A stretch of DNA of 64,000 nucleotides. Source: Fibrobacter sp. UWB10 (GTDB lineage Bacteria; Fibrobacterota; Fibrobacteria; Fibrobacterales; Fibrobacteraceae). How positions within the stretch are numbered: the first letter of the stretch is position 1; every line of letters starts with the position of its first letter. The position numbers were made by a program, and so were the translations under genes. Of this stretch, positions 1 through 11,600 are shown in pieces. Location of the stretch: NCBI RefSeq assembly GCF_900182935.1, contig NZ_FXUE01000006.1, positions 124,001-188,000 of the forward strand, written 5' to 3'. The notes beneath the pieces were generated by a model that saw nothing but the letters and a program-made list of their open reading frames with translations, did not search any database and was not told where the DNA came from.

Positions 1-3000
1 TTATTCTACTACTCCTTCTCCTTGGGGGGGGACGACGACGAGTTTTACATCTGCGGGACAATGTGTTGCCTCTGTTGAAGATACTCCTGCGAACTTGGCC
101 GCCTTGCTCGAAGATAATTGGATTAATGGCGACTCTACGATGAAGAAAGTCCCGCTTGAATTGTGGTCCAATATTGACCTTAAGGAATTTGCAGCCAATA
201 CAAAGGTTGGCGAATGCGCTGTAAACCATGTGCCGCTTCCGATGATGGATAGCACATCGTTTAACGGTAATGGTTTTACGATTAGTCATCTTTGCTACAA
301 TGCGACTGTCACGACGGCAAAACCGATGGAAACTCCGGTAGGTTTTTTCAAGTCGGCATCGAATGTGTCCATGACGAATGTGAAACTTAACGGCGTTCGT
401 ATCTACATCAATGGTGAAAGTACCGATGGTGCCGATTATTACCCCGTAGGAGCTCTTGCGGGTTCTGTCAACTTGGTGACGGTCGATAGTGTAAACATTG
501 CTAACGATTCTATCCAGGCTCCAATTGCAGGTGGCGTTGTCGGTTTTGTCAAGAATTCTACGATTTCAAACATCACGGGCGACGACGATATCCATATTTC
601 GAACATCGTTTCGATTACCACGGGATATGCGGGCTCTGAGGAAATTAATAAGTCGGCTGGTACTTTGGTTGGCCATAATGTGTTCCTGGGTGGTATTGCC
701 GGTGTGGCGGTCCGTACGCAAAGCACAGAAGATGCCACGTTTAAAAACGATTCTGTAAAGGTCGATGTTCATGACTATGCCATGGGGCACAGGTCTGCCT
801 TGGGTGGCATTGCCGGTTTGAACCAGACCATTGGTGGTCCGGCCAACAACTTGTATGTTTACACGAAGAATAAAGACGGCGGCGAAGTGATCCCGACCAA
901 GATTTCGGGTGGCGCTTCGATGGGCGGTATTTTTGGTGCGTCGTATGTTCCGCGTGATAACAATGTCGCGGATGCAGGCAATTTTGTGGTGTCGAACAGC
1001 AGGTTCGACGGTAAAATTTACGACGCCGCTTCACCTAATGTGATTGCTGTGGGTGGTATTCTTGGTTATGATTCCTCCGATGCGCAGACCTCGGTTCGAG
1101 TGATGAACAGCGCTGCCAATATCGATGTCAAGGATTCTTTGAAGGATGCCCGTCTTTATCAGTATTATGCCGGTGGTATTGTGGGTTATGGTTCCTCTTG
1201 TGTGCAAGGTGGCTCAAATGGCGATGAATTTTTGAGCGTTACGGGAGCAAAAACGACCGGTTCGATTGCGCTTTCAGCATCGGGAGCGGCGGTTCCTGGA
1301 CTCCATAGTGATGCCTTCTTAGGTGGCGTCGTGGGTTCTGCGTGCATTGCCCAGACTAAAGGCTTGGGAATCACAAATGATACTTCGTCTGTCCAGATTA
1401 CCTCGAAGGTAAAAACCTCTGTTGATGGAAACAAGAAAGTCAATGGAGCCAATGCTCGTGATAGTGTGTATGTGGGCGGTATCGTCGGTTTTGCAAGCAT
1501 TATGATGTATAACGCTGCTGCAACCGTAGCTCACTTGTATTACGAAGGTTCTATTGTGGTTGAAGACAGCCTGAACAATGTATTTGTGGGTGGTGTTCTT
1601 GGCGGCTTTACGAATGACCAAGGTGGAAGGACTTTGATTTTGAACGATGTGATTGCTAAAGGCACAAACCAGTTGATCAAGTATACCGCAAAAGAAGCTG
1701 GAACGGTATCGACCTCGAATGTTCAGGTTGCAAATATCGGTGGCGTATGCGGCCTTTGCAATGAAATTAGCGAAATGAGCCTAGTGGCTGCCGTGGGCGA
1801 CATTAGTGTTGTTGGAAAGCATGCGGGCAACTATCTTTATGTGGGTGGTTTAATTGGTAATACGCAGGCAAACAATGTGAGGACTGTTGTTAAGAACACT
1901 TACAATGTGGGCGATATTTCGGTCACGGCCAACAATGCTTCCCTCAACAGTTACGACAAAAAGGTGGGTTACCTGATTGGTAAGGCTGAAGTGAACAAGG
2001 GCTATGAAATTAAGTCCAGTTACCATTTCGGTGAAGACGACGATGAAACTGTAACATTGCCGGTAGGATTCTTGAAGACGGAACAGGAGACGAATACCTG
2101 GGTTGATAGTGATTCCATTTCTTATGTGTTGAGAAACAGCTCTGCCTCGCAGCAATCGGCTCGCTATAACGGTACTGAAATTGCAAAGACCATGAAGTCT
2201 TCTCAATTTGCCGGAACCTTGAATGAGGCTTATGCCGATGCCGCTGATTACGTTTGGACGTTTGCGAAGGATAATAACAATAACCTTCCGTTCTTTGCCA
2301 ATGGCCAATACGAACCGATTGCTCCGACAACGGTTGTTAGTCATGTCGTTGTTTTTGCAGATATGAATGGTAAACCGATTGCACAGCAAACGGTGGTCCA
2401 TGGTGGCGCTGCAACGGCTCCGGTCGATTCTGTGGTGACTAAGATTGAAGGTTACACCTTTACGGGTTCGTGGGATAAAGATTTTGATAATATTATCAGT
2501 GACTTGACCGTAACGGCTGTTTACGATAAGAATTCGTATACAGTCCGGTTCTTTGACTTTGACGATACTCAGTTCGGAACGAATCAGTCGGTATTGTATC
2601 AAGAATCTGCAACGGCTCCGAATGACCCGGAACGCGTGGGTTATACCTTTGCCGGTTGGGATGATTCGACCTTTGTCAGCGTGACGAAGGATTTGGATGT
2701 TCATGCCACATATGTGCCGAATAAGTACTTGATTGTGTTTAAGGATTATGACGGAACAGCCTTGGATTCTGCTTATATTCCGTTTAATGCGGCTGTGCCT
2801 CAGCCGGTTGACGTGAAGCGTGAGGCTACCGCTGAATACACCTATGAATTCTTGGGTTGGACTCCTGAAGTGGTTAATGTGAATGGCGATGCCGTTTACA
2901 CTGCTACTTACGACTCGACCAAGGTTAAGTATGCTGTGACCTTTGTGGATTACGACGATACCCCGATTGGCGATGCCCAGATGGTGGAATACGGCGATTC

Positions 3001-5542
3001 TGCCGTGGCTCCTGCTGACCCGACTCGCGAAGGCTACGCATTCGTGGGTTGGGACCGTAAGTTCGACGTGATTACCAAGAGCATTGAAGTGAAGGCTGTC
3101 TATGAACTGCTCAAGTTCTGGATTGTGTTCAAGGACTTCGATGGCAGCGAACTCAAGGCAGACTCGCTTGTTTACGGTGCAACTGTTGTAACGCCGAAGG
3201 ATGTGAAACGTGCTTCTACGGCAGAATACAAGTACACGTTTAAGAGCTGGACTCCAGACGTTGCTGTTGTGAGTGCCGATGCTGAATATACGGCAGAGTA
3301 CGATTCTGCCAAGGTCAAGTATGCGGTGACCTTCGTTGATTACGATGAAACCCCGATTGGTGATACCGTTTGGGTGGAATACGGCTCTGCCGCTGTGGCA
3401 CCCGCTGCTCCGACTCGCGAAGGCTACAAGTTCACTGGTTGGGACCGTAAGTTCGATGTGATTACCAAGAGCATCGAAGTAAAGGCTGTCTACGAACGTC
3501 AGAAATACTGGGTTGTATTCCAGGATTACAATGGCGATCAAGTCAAGGCCGACTCCGTGCTTTACGAAGGTTCTGTTTCAGCTCCGAAAAACCTTACTCG
3601 TTCCTCGACTGCAGAATACAGCTACCTGTTCAAGGGTTGGGACCCTGTTGTGACCAAGGTGCTCGGAGATAAGGTCTATAAGGCTGTCTATGACTCCTTG
3701 AAGAATTCCTACTCGGTGACCTTCTTGGATTACGATGGAAGCCGCATTGGCGATGTCCAGACGGTTGAATACGGTGCTGCTGCTGTGGCGCCTGCCGAAC
3801 CGAAGCGTGATGGTTTTGCGTTCTTTGGTTGGGATGGCAGATTTGATAAGATTATCGAAGACACCGAAGTGAAGGCTCTCTATGAAAAGCTTCCGGAATC
3901 TTCTAGCTCTGCCGAAAGCTCCAGTTCTGTTGAATCCTCTAGTTCTGTTGGAAGTTCTAGCAGCGTGATTCCGGCCTCTAGCTCTAGCGTGTTCGAAGAA
4001 TCCTCTAGCTCTGTCGAAAGCTCTAGCAGCGTTCCGGAAGTCTCTAGCTCTAGCATTACTGGCGAAATCAAGATTGTAGAACCGACAATCAAGCAGTCTG
4101 GCAATGCAATCCTCTTGACCTTCGATACCGAAAATGCTGGCGAATTGGATTCTGCTCGCGTGGTGGTGACCGGCGAAAATGGTGGTATCTTGGATACTAT
4201 TATTAAGAAGTCGGTTGTGAACGGCGGTCAGTGGCAAATGACTCCGGCTCCGATTGGCAAGTTTACGGTAACCTTGACTGTGGGTGACCAAGTGAATTTC
4301 GCTGAATACGAAGGCAAGTTTGAAGTCGCCTCTGAAATCAAGGCCGCTCCGGGTAGCTGGCAGATGGTTTCTCTGTCGGCACTCGACAAAAAGAGTGTTA
4401 AGGCCGACGATGCTGCCTTCTACTGGTGGGATGAACGCAATCCGGTGGGCGATTACTGGCAGTACCGCGCCTTTGATGGCGGTGTCGTTGAGGGCACTCG
4501 CGGCTTCTGGTACGGCACGGCCGATGGCGAACCGTTGGTGATTCGTGAATCGACCGGCTCTAAGGAAAGCGAAATCGTGTGGGAACTCGATAGCCTGTAC
4601 AGCGGCTGGAACCTGGTGGCTAACCCGTACGGCTGGTATGTGGACATGTCTAAGGGCTCCGCCGATAATGATGCCCAGGTTACTTTCTGGCGCTGGAATT
4701 CTGCAACAGGCAATTACGACCCGATGCCTAAGGTGCTTGGCCCGTACGAAGCCGTGTGGGCAAAGGTTTCCAAGTCTACGATCTGGCGTATGTCTGCTGC
4801 TCCGGAATTCAAGATCGAAGAAAGAACGGTTGCCGAAACAAAGATGGCTATGCATAAGGATGCCGCTGGCATTAAGGGTGCATGGAGCCTGAAGGTGTCC
4901 CTTGCCGACGATTACGGTAAGCAGGATTCCTGGAACGTGATTGGTGCCGGTGCCGAAGAATCGCTCGAAGAACCGCCTGCAGGCATGGGTAACCATGTGG
5001 CGCTCGCAATCCGCAATAGCGAAAAGGGTGCTAAGCTTGCAAAGAGCATCAAGGCTGTTGCCGACGAATATAGCTGGATTCTCGATGTGAGCGCAAGCTC
5101 TGTGCGCGAAGGCAAACTTAAGTTTGAAGGCGTCAAGGAATTGAGCCGCCAGGGACTTAAGCTGTTCGTAACCGCAGACGGCGAAACGACTGAAGTCACG
5201 AATGAAAATTCCTTGAATGTGGCGCTCGCCAAGTCTGCTAAGCAGGTGGAAGTCCGCGTGGCAGCAGGCAATGCTGTGGTCGCCTCTTCCAAGATCAGCG
5301 GCTTTGGCTCTACCCTTGCGGGTGGCACGCTGCAGGTTGGTTTTACGGCTCCCGAGGCTTTGGCCGGGGCACGCGCAAGCTACGCTGTGGTCGGTGTCGA
5401 TGGCAAGAAGGTGGCTGCGGGCCAGTTCAAGGCAACGGCCGGTACGAACCAGTTTAGCCTGAACGCTCCGAAGTCTGGCGTGTACTTTGTGAAGATCAAG
5501 GTCGGCAGCCAGCTGCTCTCGGGCAAGGTACTTGTGAAATAA
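1..5542 (+). CDS. Giant secreted repeat protein (GLUG-like and InlB B-like repeats), 5' end missing
   Basis: The reading frame is open to the left edge (codons run from base 2), so this is the 3' part of a gene; the TTG at 95 is not a convincing start. Up to about 2300 the protein has many Gly-rich motifs of the type VGGIVG separated by 40-60 residues, as in GLUG-type surface repeats. Between about 2333 and 3890 there are eight modules of InlB B-repeat/Flg_new type (GYxFxGWDxxF core) in two alternating subtypes. A serine-run linker (3890-4065) follows, then a region starting at WQMVSLS near 4355 that is shared with the next gene, and a final beta-rich sorting-type domain ending GKVLVK. I infer an exported, surface-attached or secreted adhesin-like protein. 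The ligand is unknown. An intrinsic terminator follows the stop. Confidence 0.85.
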   Translation, partial: YSTTPSPWGGTTTSFTSAGQCVASVEDTPANLAALLEDNWINGDSTMKKVPLELWSNIDLKEFAANTKVGECAVNHVPLPMMDSTSFNGNGFTISHLCYNATVTTAKPMETPVGFFKSASNVSMTNVKLNGVRIYINGESTDGADYYPVGALAGSVNLVTVDSVNIANDSIQAPIAGGVVGFVKNSTISNITGDDDIHISNIVSITTGYAGSEEINKSAGTLVGHNVFLGGIAGVAVRTQSTEDATFKNDSVKVDVHDYAMGHRSALGGIAGLNQTIGGPANNLYVYTKNKDGGEVIPTKISGGASMGGIFGASYVPRDNNVADAGNFVVSNSRFDGKIYDAASPNVIAVGGILGYDSSDAQTSVRVMNSAANIDVKDSLKDARLYQYYAGGIVGYGSSCVQGGSNGDEFLSVTGAKTTGSIALSASGAAVPGLHSDAFLGGVVGSACIAQTKGLGITNDTSSVQITSKVKTSVDGNKKVNGANARDSVYVGGIVGFASIMMYNAAATVAHLYYEGSIVVEDSLNNVFVGGVLGGFTNDQGGRTLILNDVIAKGTNQLIKYTAKEAGTVSTSNVQVANIGGVCGLCNEISEMSLVAAVGDISVVGKHAGNYLYVGGLIGNTQANNVRTVVKNTYNVGDISVTANNASLNSYDKKVGYLIGKAEVNKGYEIKSSYHFGEDDDETVTLPVGFLKTEQETNTWVDSDSISYVLRNSSASQQSARYNGTEIAKTMKSSQFAGTLNEAYADAADYVWTFAKDNNNNLPFFANGQYEPIAPTTVVSHVVVFADMNGKPIAQQTVVHGGAATAPVDSVVTKIEGYTFTGSWDKDFDNIISDLTVTAVYDKNSYTVRFFDFDDTQFGTNQSVLYQESATAPNDPERVGYTFAGWDDSTFVSVTKDLDVHATYVPNKYLIVFKDYDGTALDSAYIPFNAAVPQPVDVKREATAEYTYEFLGWTPEVVNVNGDAVYTATYDSTKVKYAVTFVDYDDTPIGDAQMVEYGDSAVAPADPTREGYAFVGWDRKFDVITKSIEVKAVYELLKFWIVFKDFDGSELKADSLVYGATVVTPKDVKRASTAEYKYTFKSWTPDVAVVSADAEYTAEYDSAKVKYAVTFVDYDETPIGDTVWVEYGSAAVAPAAPTREGYKFTGWDRKFDVITKSIEVKAVYERQKYWVVFQDYNGDQVKADSVLYEGSVSAPKNLTRSSTAEYSYLFKGWDPVVTKVLGDKVYKAVYDSLKNSYSVTFLDYDGSRIGDVQTVEYGAAAVAPAEPKRDGFAFFGWDGRFDKIIEDTEVKALYEKLPESSSSAESSSSVESSSSVGSSSSVIPASSSSVFEESSSSVESSSSVPEVSSSSITGEIKIVEPTIKQSGNAILLTFDTENAGELDSARVVVTGENGGILDTIIKKSVVNGGQWQMTPAPIGKFTVTLTVGDQVNFAEYEGKFEVASEIKAAPGSWQMVSLSALDKKSVKADDAAFYWWDERNPVGDYWQYRAFDGGVVEGTRGFWYGTADGEPLVIRESTGSKESEIVWELDSLYSGWNLVANPYGWYVDMSKGSADNDAQVTFWRWNSATGNYDPMPKVLGPYEAVWAKVSKSTIWRMSAAPEFKIEERTVAETKMAMHKDAAGIKGAWSLKVSLADDYGKQDSWNVIGAGAEESLEEPPAGMGNHVALAIRNSEKGAKLAKSIKAVADEYSWILDVSASSVREGKLKFEGVKELSRQGLKLFVTADGETTEVTNENSLNVALAKSAKQVEVRVAAGNAVVASSKISGFGSTLAGGTLQVGFTAPEALAGARASYAVVGVDGKKVAAGQFKATAGTNQFSLNAPKSGVYFVKIKVGSQLLSGKVLVK
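2333..3890 (+). repeat. Eight InlB B-like protein repeats with a 390-bp higher-order period
   Basis: Two module types alternate: a longer one with TAEYxYxFxxW and a shorter one with REGYxFxGWDRKF. Equivalent positions of the short type fall at 2537, 2930, 3320 and 3710, giving a period of 390-393 bp (130-131 residues). The copies starting near 2927 and 3317 are close to identical at nucleotide level, which indicates duplication of a two-module unit. Confidence 0.8.
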
Positions 5543-5577
5543 CGCACAGAATTTTAAGCAAAAATGTGACACTTGTC

Positions 5578-5606
5578 AAAAGGCGGGCCTAGTGCCTGCC
5601 TTTTTT
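5578..5606 (+). terminator. Intrinsic terminator after the first giant gene
   Basis: A 7-bp stem GGCGGGC/GCCTGCC (one G-T pair, loop CTAGT) is followed by six T residues. It lies 36 bp after the stop codon at 5542. Confidence 0.8.
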
Positions 5607-5686
5607 GCGCTCGTTCTTACTTTTTTGTTGCATAAAAAATTATTATTAACTTGTAGCGTTTGGGATAAACGTTGTTGGAGGCTATG

Positions 5687-8600
5687 ATGGGAAAAATAGC
5701 GAAGCTCTTTTTGATTTGCACCCTGCTTTTGGTAGGGGTGTCTTTTGCTGATTTGCCGTATGCGCTTAAGTTTAGTTGTTCTAAGTCTACTGATGATGTC
5801 TATACTTGCGGTATTGAACAGCTTCAATCGTCAAAGCCGACTGCAAATACCTACACGACATGGGGAAGTTTTTTACAGGCTTTTCAGACTGAGATTGAAT
5901 CGAAATTGGATATTTCCAAAAATCCGTCTGCAAAAACTGAATATAATGGGTTTGTAATTCGTTTTAATTCTAATATCGACTTTGGTGGATACCAAAAAAC
6001 AGGCGATGTTATCACTTGTAGAGACGCTACTTTTGCTCCCATGAATTTTGGACCGCTTGCGTTCCAGCCGACGATTGATGGTAACGGTAAGACGATAAAG
6101 AATTTCTGCTATATTACCGAAAACATAAATGCTTCGTTCTTCGGGGATCTGCAAAATTCTAAGGTTCAAAATATTACATTCGATATGGCCTATGTCAAGG
6201 CGACGGTGACTTCAGGGACGAACTTCGATGCGGCGGTTGTGGCTTACAGGGTGGCAAATGTCAGCTTTAAGAATGTGACTGTGAGCAATTCGCTGGTGTA
6301 TGGTTGGCAGACCGCGGCTTTGGCTGTATATTCTGGAGCTTCGTCTAGTGACAGAGATAACCCTGCGGTTGCGCTTTCTAAAATTAAGATTCAGAATGTG
6401 ACTTTAGGCATAACTAAGGATGTTATTGCAGGTCACTCGACGTTTGGCTCTCTTGAAAATCTGCAGTCGGCAAGTGGTGGCGTTATTGCAAATATCGGTG
6501 GGTATCCTGTAATGGATAACATCGAAGTGTCGAAACTGAAAATTCCTGATGCTATTTCAGAAGTCTATAAGAGTGTTTCTGGCCATGAATATATTGGGGA
6601 TCGCTATGTCGGTGGCGTTGCGGGACGTTTCGAACCTTCGGCAGATGATGACGGTTTTACCTTAGGTAGAATAAGTGTGTCGGCTGATTTGAGCGGCCTT
6701 TGGGTGGGCGGCTTGTTTGGACGAGCTTATATTGACAATAATTCTCTTACGGGTGCGTCCTATTTTAAGCTGGCGAATGCGAAGGTGACTTTGAACTCGG
6801 CGGTGCATTCGGGTGGCAACAACAAAGCGCGTTTTTTTGGCGGCCTTGTTGGGGAATTGCATTGGTTAAGGGGACAGATTTCTTTGTCGAACGATACGGT
6901 TGATGTTTCGGCGACTTGGCATCGCGAAACGGATTATTTGAATTCCAAAGCCTGCATGGGTGGACTTGTTGGATATGTTTATGGTGAAGAGGATGATACT
7001 CCTGTTGATATTTATGCCGAAAATAATGTGGTGACGGCAGAAATGCAGACCTCTGCTGGCGTGGTTTATGCGGGCGGAGTTCTGGGACAGGTGGCATTTG
7101 TTCCCAGTCCTAATAACGAAACTAGTGGTGAAGTCCTTGTCAAGAAATCTAGTGTCAAGGCGAAAGCAACGAACTTGATTATGACTACGGCAGAAACGAT
7201 AAATACGGTCTGTGCGGGTTACCTGGTGGGCAATGCGGTGAGTCGTGGCGGAAATATCAATATCCTGCAAAACCATGCCGAAGGCAATATCTACATCGCT
7301 AACAGTGGGGTGGTTGCAGCTGGTGCCTTGGGAGCCGAAATCGGTTTGGGGTGGTTTAGTAGCATAGATGTAAGCAACAATTCCTCTATTGGTGATTTGT
7401 TTCCAAAAACTATTGTAGGCAATGATTTTGCATACAGAATATATCGGGGGTATGTCGCAGGAACTCTTGTGAGTGAAAATTCCGCAACAACCGTTAGCGT
7501 GAGGGACAATTTTCACTATGGCTCAATGGATATGTCTGTTGTTGATGCGGTGGACTCGCTGAAAATCGCGGGCCAGGGGAAGAAAAAATCGGATTGGAGA
7601 GACAAGTGTTCGGAAAATTTGAATATTTGCTTCAATTACCGTAATGAGTTGAAAGGCGATTCGGCGTTGTCGGTTTCTGGCGTCTTGAGTAAGGATGGCT
7701 CCGGTAAAATTATAGTGAATACAAAAGATGGTGATTATTGGTATAACGGCATTATCGATGCTGATGTCATGAAATCGCGCTTGTTCACTTATGTGATGAA
7801 TGCAACGCAACCGTCAGCCTCTGTTGCTTGGGATAATGAACCATCAAGTTTGCCGACTATTTCGTCGCAGAGAACGGCGTATAGGCTTGCAATAAGCCTG
7901 ACTGATGCGGATTATAAAGAATTGAAGGATGAAGACAAGGTTGCTTTAAAAGATTATTTGCCTGCAAAATGTGAGGCCGGAAAATGCTCTTTGTATGTCT
8001 ATACAGAAAAAGGATCCTCAGAAAATAAAGCTGTGCTAAAACCGGGCTTGAAATATGACTTTGACGCATTGAAGGCCGGTTTTATGGTCATTGATGAAGA
8101 CGGTGATGTCTATGATTTAAGTCGAACTTTTACCAAAGATGATAAAGCGAAAGGCCTGACAGATCGTGAAATAAAAGTGATTTGCTATATAGAAAATCCA
8201 GATCAGTTTGGCGGTTTTCCTACGCCCGTGCTAATGGATGATTATGTGGATGACGTGACTCTTGCGTGGCCAAAGGTGGAAAAAGTTCGCCTGTTATCTA
8301 GTAAGAATATCGTTCCGACGGCTCTTTTGGGTTATAACAATACCAAATATGATTTGGCTTTATATCAAGCGTATACGTGCCCGGCGAATGCAGTGTTCTT
8401 TGCTGGTTGCAAAAATGTTTTTTCAAGTGGTATTTCGTTGGCGCAAAAGCAAATGAATAATATTGAGGCTGTTCTTAAGGAGGTGAGAACGCATATAAAC
8501 GATAAAAATGGAGATGAAATACACTTATACTATAAGTTGTTTGCTTCGAGCGAGGACGTTAACTACTTGCCACAGGTAGAAGTTGGATTGTTTAATAGCA

Positions 8601-11600
8601 AAGCTAAAATCAATGTGTCCACATACGGCTATGATAAAAATGGGACGCTTACTGAGATTGATTCGTATGAACTAGGAAACACCAAATCTTTGCAACCTAA
8701 TGTAGACATTGTATCAAAGTACGGGATCGGCCTTGCTGAACGTGGTTTTATACTGGATTCTTTAAAAGTTGATTTCTGGGTCGATTTGTTCGATAAAACC
8801 ACTGACGTGATTAAAGAATGCTATAACGAAGTAAACAAACCTGCAAAGTGCGAAGAATCAAATCTTAATAAGTATGAAAATCTCACCGAGAATTATTTCG
8901 ATAGAGAATCAGTCTTAGAAAATCAGTTGAATGCAACGATAACCAACGGTTTGTCTCGGTTGATGGTGTGGTCGATGAAACTTGGTGCCGATGAAATGTT
9001 GGATTTGGATTCGATGGTCCAAGCCATGTCTATAGCTGCTCCCCAAAAGGCTCCGAATGCGCCAATGTTCTTGGGAATCGATTCCGTGCATGTGACAGCG
9101 ATCCCGTACAAGGTTACTTTCGATATCCGTGCGGGTAGTTCAGATGTGTTTTTGACGGACAAGTTTGTGATTAAAGAGAGTTATTCCCGTGAAAATGATG
9201 AAACGGCAAAACTCCCTGAAGGTCTGCTTTCGACAAAAGCCTGCTTTAAGGGCTGGGATAAAGATAAAATCGGCGTGATGGGTGAGTCTCATTATACATC
9301 TCTTGACGGAGACCTTCTTTTGAAAGCAAATCCGAGCGATGAAACATCGTTTAGCCTGTATGGATTCTGGGATTCTGCAGTTAAAGGCAATAAAGTTGCC
9401 TGCGAACCTCAAAATACCGAGATGATTTTGAAAGTGGTTGACAAAACGGGTGTCGAAGGCGATTACGGAACGGTTACTTTGAATCAGTCTTACAAAAAGC
9501 TCGGAAAAGACACTGAGACTTTTACGCATAAGTTTAACTCTGGAAAACTTGAAATTCCTGTTTCCGCAGATGCAATGACGTTGCATGTGGCATCTGTCCA
9601 GACCAATAAAGAATACGCTCTTGCAAAACTCACGTTGAAAAAGGCTGATGGAACTGAATTGCCAATTAAGTTTAAAACTGGCGACGCGTTGGAACCTGGT
9701 GACACGTCGTTCCAGATTGCGCCTGCGGCGGGTATGACATATACGCTCGAGGCCGTGTATGCAGGCTATATCGATGTCAGTGTTAAGGTCGGTCGAAACG
9801 ATGTCTTTTATGGCTCGGAATCTAAAGTGGACACGATTCGCTTGAAGGAAATCGGGACTACGCGTTTGCCTAAGTGGGTCTATACTCCGACGGAGTGTGT
9901 GCTTGGATGGTCTGTAACGCCTGATGGCGCAGATTATGATCATGGCGTTGTTTCGAGTAATGATTTGATTGCTAAGGTGACTAGTGAAAAGACTTTGTAT
10001 GGGGCATGGGGCAGTGCTGATGCTTGCGTGGAAAATGCGGGTTATCGTCGCCTGAAACTGGAATCGGAACATGGAACTGTGGAAATTGTCGAAATTGTTG
10101 AAATTAATAAGATCAAAGTTTCCGAAAAGACGCATGCCTTTGCTGAAGATTCTACGATGCTTTTACCGCAGGATTACGCTCATTCCACGTGGGTGGTTCG
10201 CGGTGCTCCAGAAAAGGGGTATAAGCTTGATTCCGTTGTGATAGACGGACGCATCAAGCTTGTCGAGGGAGATAAATTGGCTGATTCAATTCAGGGCTAT
10301 TTGCCGATGAAGGCCTACTTCTCGGAAGATAAAGCGCCGGTGGTTAGCCCAGGTGGTGATTTTGAGTTTGTGCGTCATGAACCGATTCTGTCTGGAAATG
10401 CAATGCGCCTGACTCTTGAATGGAAAGTGAAATCGGGCAAGGTTGCGGAATTGCGCGCGACTTTTGTGGATGCGTTGGGCGTGCCGCTTCCTGATCCAAA
10501 GATTGAAAGCGTTACAGATACTGGTTCTCTCGATTGGGATGTGTATCCGTTGTTACCGGGTGACTATAGGGTTAGGGTGGCTCTTAAGAATGATGCTGAT
10601 TCAATACCGCCGGTTGATTTCGGGCCGTTTACGGTGAGTTCCGAAATTGCGGCGGCTCCGGATACCTGGCAGATGGTTTCGCTTTCGGATGTAGATGAAA
10701 GTTCAATCGTTTGGGACGATGATCCGGCGTTCTATTACTGGGACGAATCTGCCGAATACGGCGTTGCCTGGAAGTACCAGAAGTATAATGGTGGTGCAGT
10801 GAATGCTCAGCAGGGCTACTGGTACAATTCCTTGGAAGGTCGACCGCTTGTGTTGCGCAAGGATGCGGTGACGGGTAGTGACGTGGCTTATGGTGCTCAT
10901 GAAATGGTATGGGAACTGGATAGCGGCTGGAATATGGTGGCCAATCCGTATGGCTGGAATATTTCGCTGGACGAGTATGCCCTTGAACTCTATAAATGGG
11001 AGGCCAGCACCGGACCTGTGCCTGTGTCTGTATTGGGACCGTACGAAGCCGTGTGGCTGCCATCCGATACCAAGAAAACGCTTCCTGTTAAAGCTGAACC
11101 TTGGTTCGGTGCGAACTTGAATGCCAAGGGCTTGCAGAAGGCCGCCTTGGCGAAGGCTACTCGCGAAAGCTGGACTTTGCAGGCAGTGCTTAACGATACC
11201 AAGGGCCATAGCGATTCTTGGAACGTGCTTGGAGTGGGTGAGGCTAACGAAAGGTTGGAACCGCCTGCAGGTATGGGAGACTACGTGAACCTGTCGGTGG
11301 TCGAGGGCAAGAAGGCCTTGTTGAAGTCTATCAAGAGCGCCGACGATGGCGATTATGAATGGAATTTGGCCTTGAGCGCGACAACTGACCGCGTGGGCTA
11401 CCTCAAATTCGAGGGCGTAAAGGCCCTGAATGAGATTGGACTGAGGGTTTATGTGACGGTTGACGGCAAGACGACTGAACTTGGCTCTGGGGATTCTCTG
11501 AGGGTCATGCTCAAGGCCGCAGGCTCTACGGCGACCGTCCGCGTCTCGGCGTCCGAAATCCAGACCGTCGCCTCGAAGCTCGAAAATCTGCGTTTCCAGC

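Noticed and set aside
1850-3541. 563-residue minus-strand open frame inside the InlB-like repeats
   Set aside because: It is antisense to a clearly coding repeat region; the repeat periodicity and compositional bias keep the opposite frame open, and it has no ribosome site or domain.
3890-4065. Serine-codon tandem runs as a possible CRISPR or regulatory repeat
   Set aside because: The repeats are irregular TCT/AGC codon runs encoding a Ser-rich linker, as in several other secreted proteins here; there is no spacer structure.
3578-5572. 664-residue minus-strand open frame
   Set aside because: Antisense shadow of the serine linker and C-terminal domain of the first giant gene; Ala/Arg/His-rich nonsense composition.
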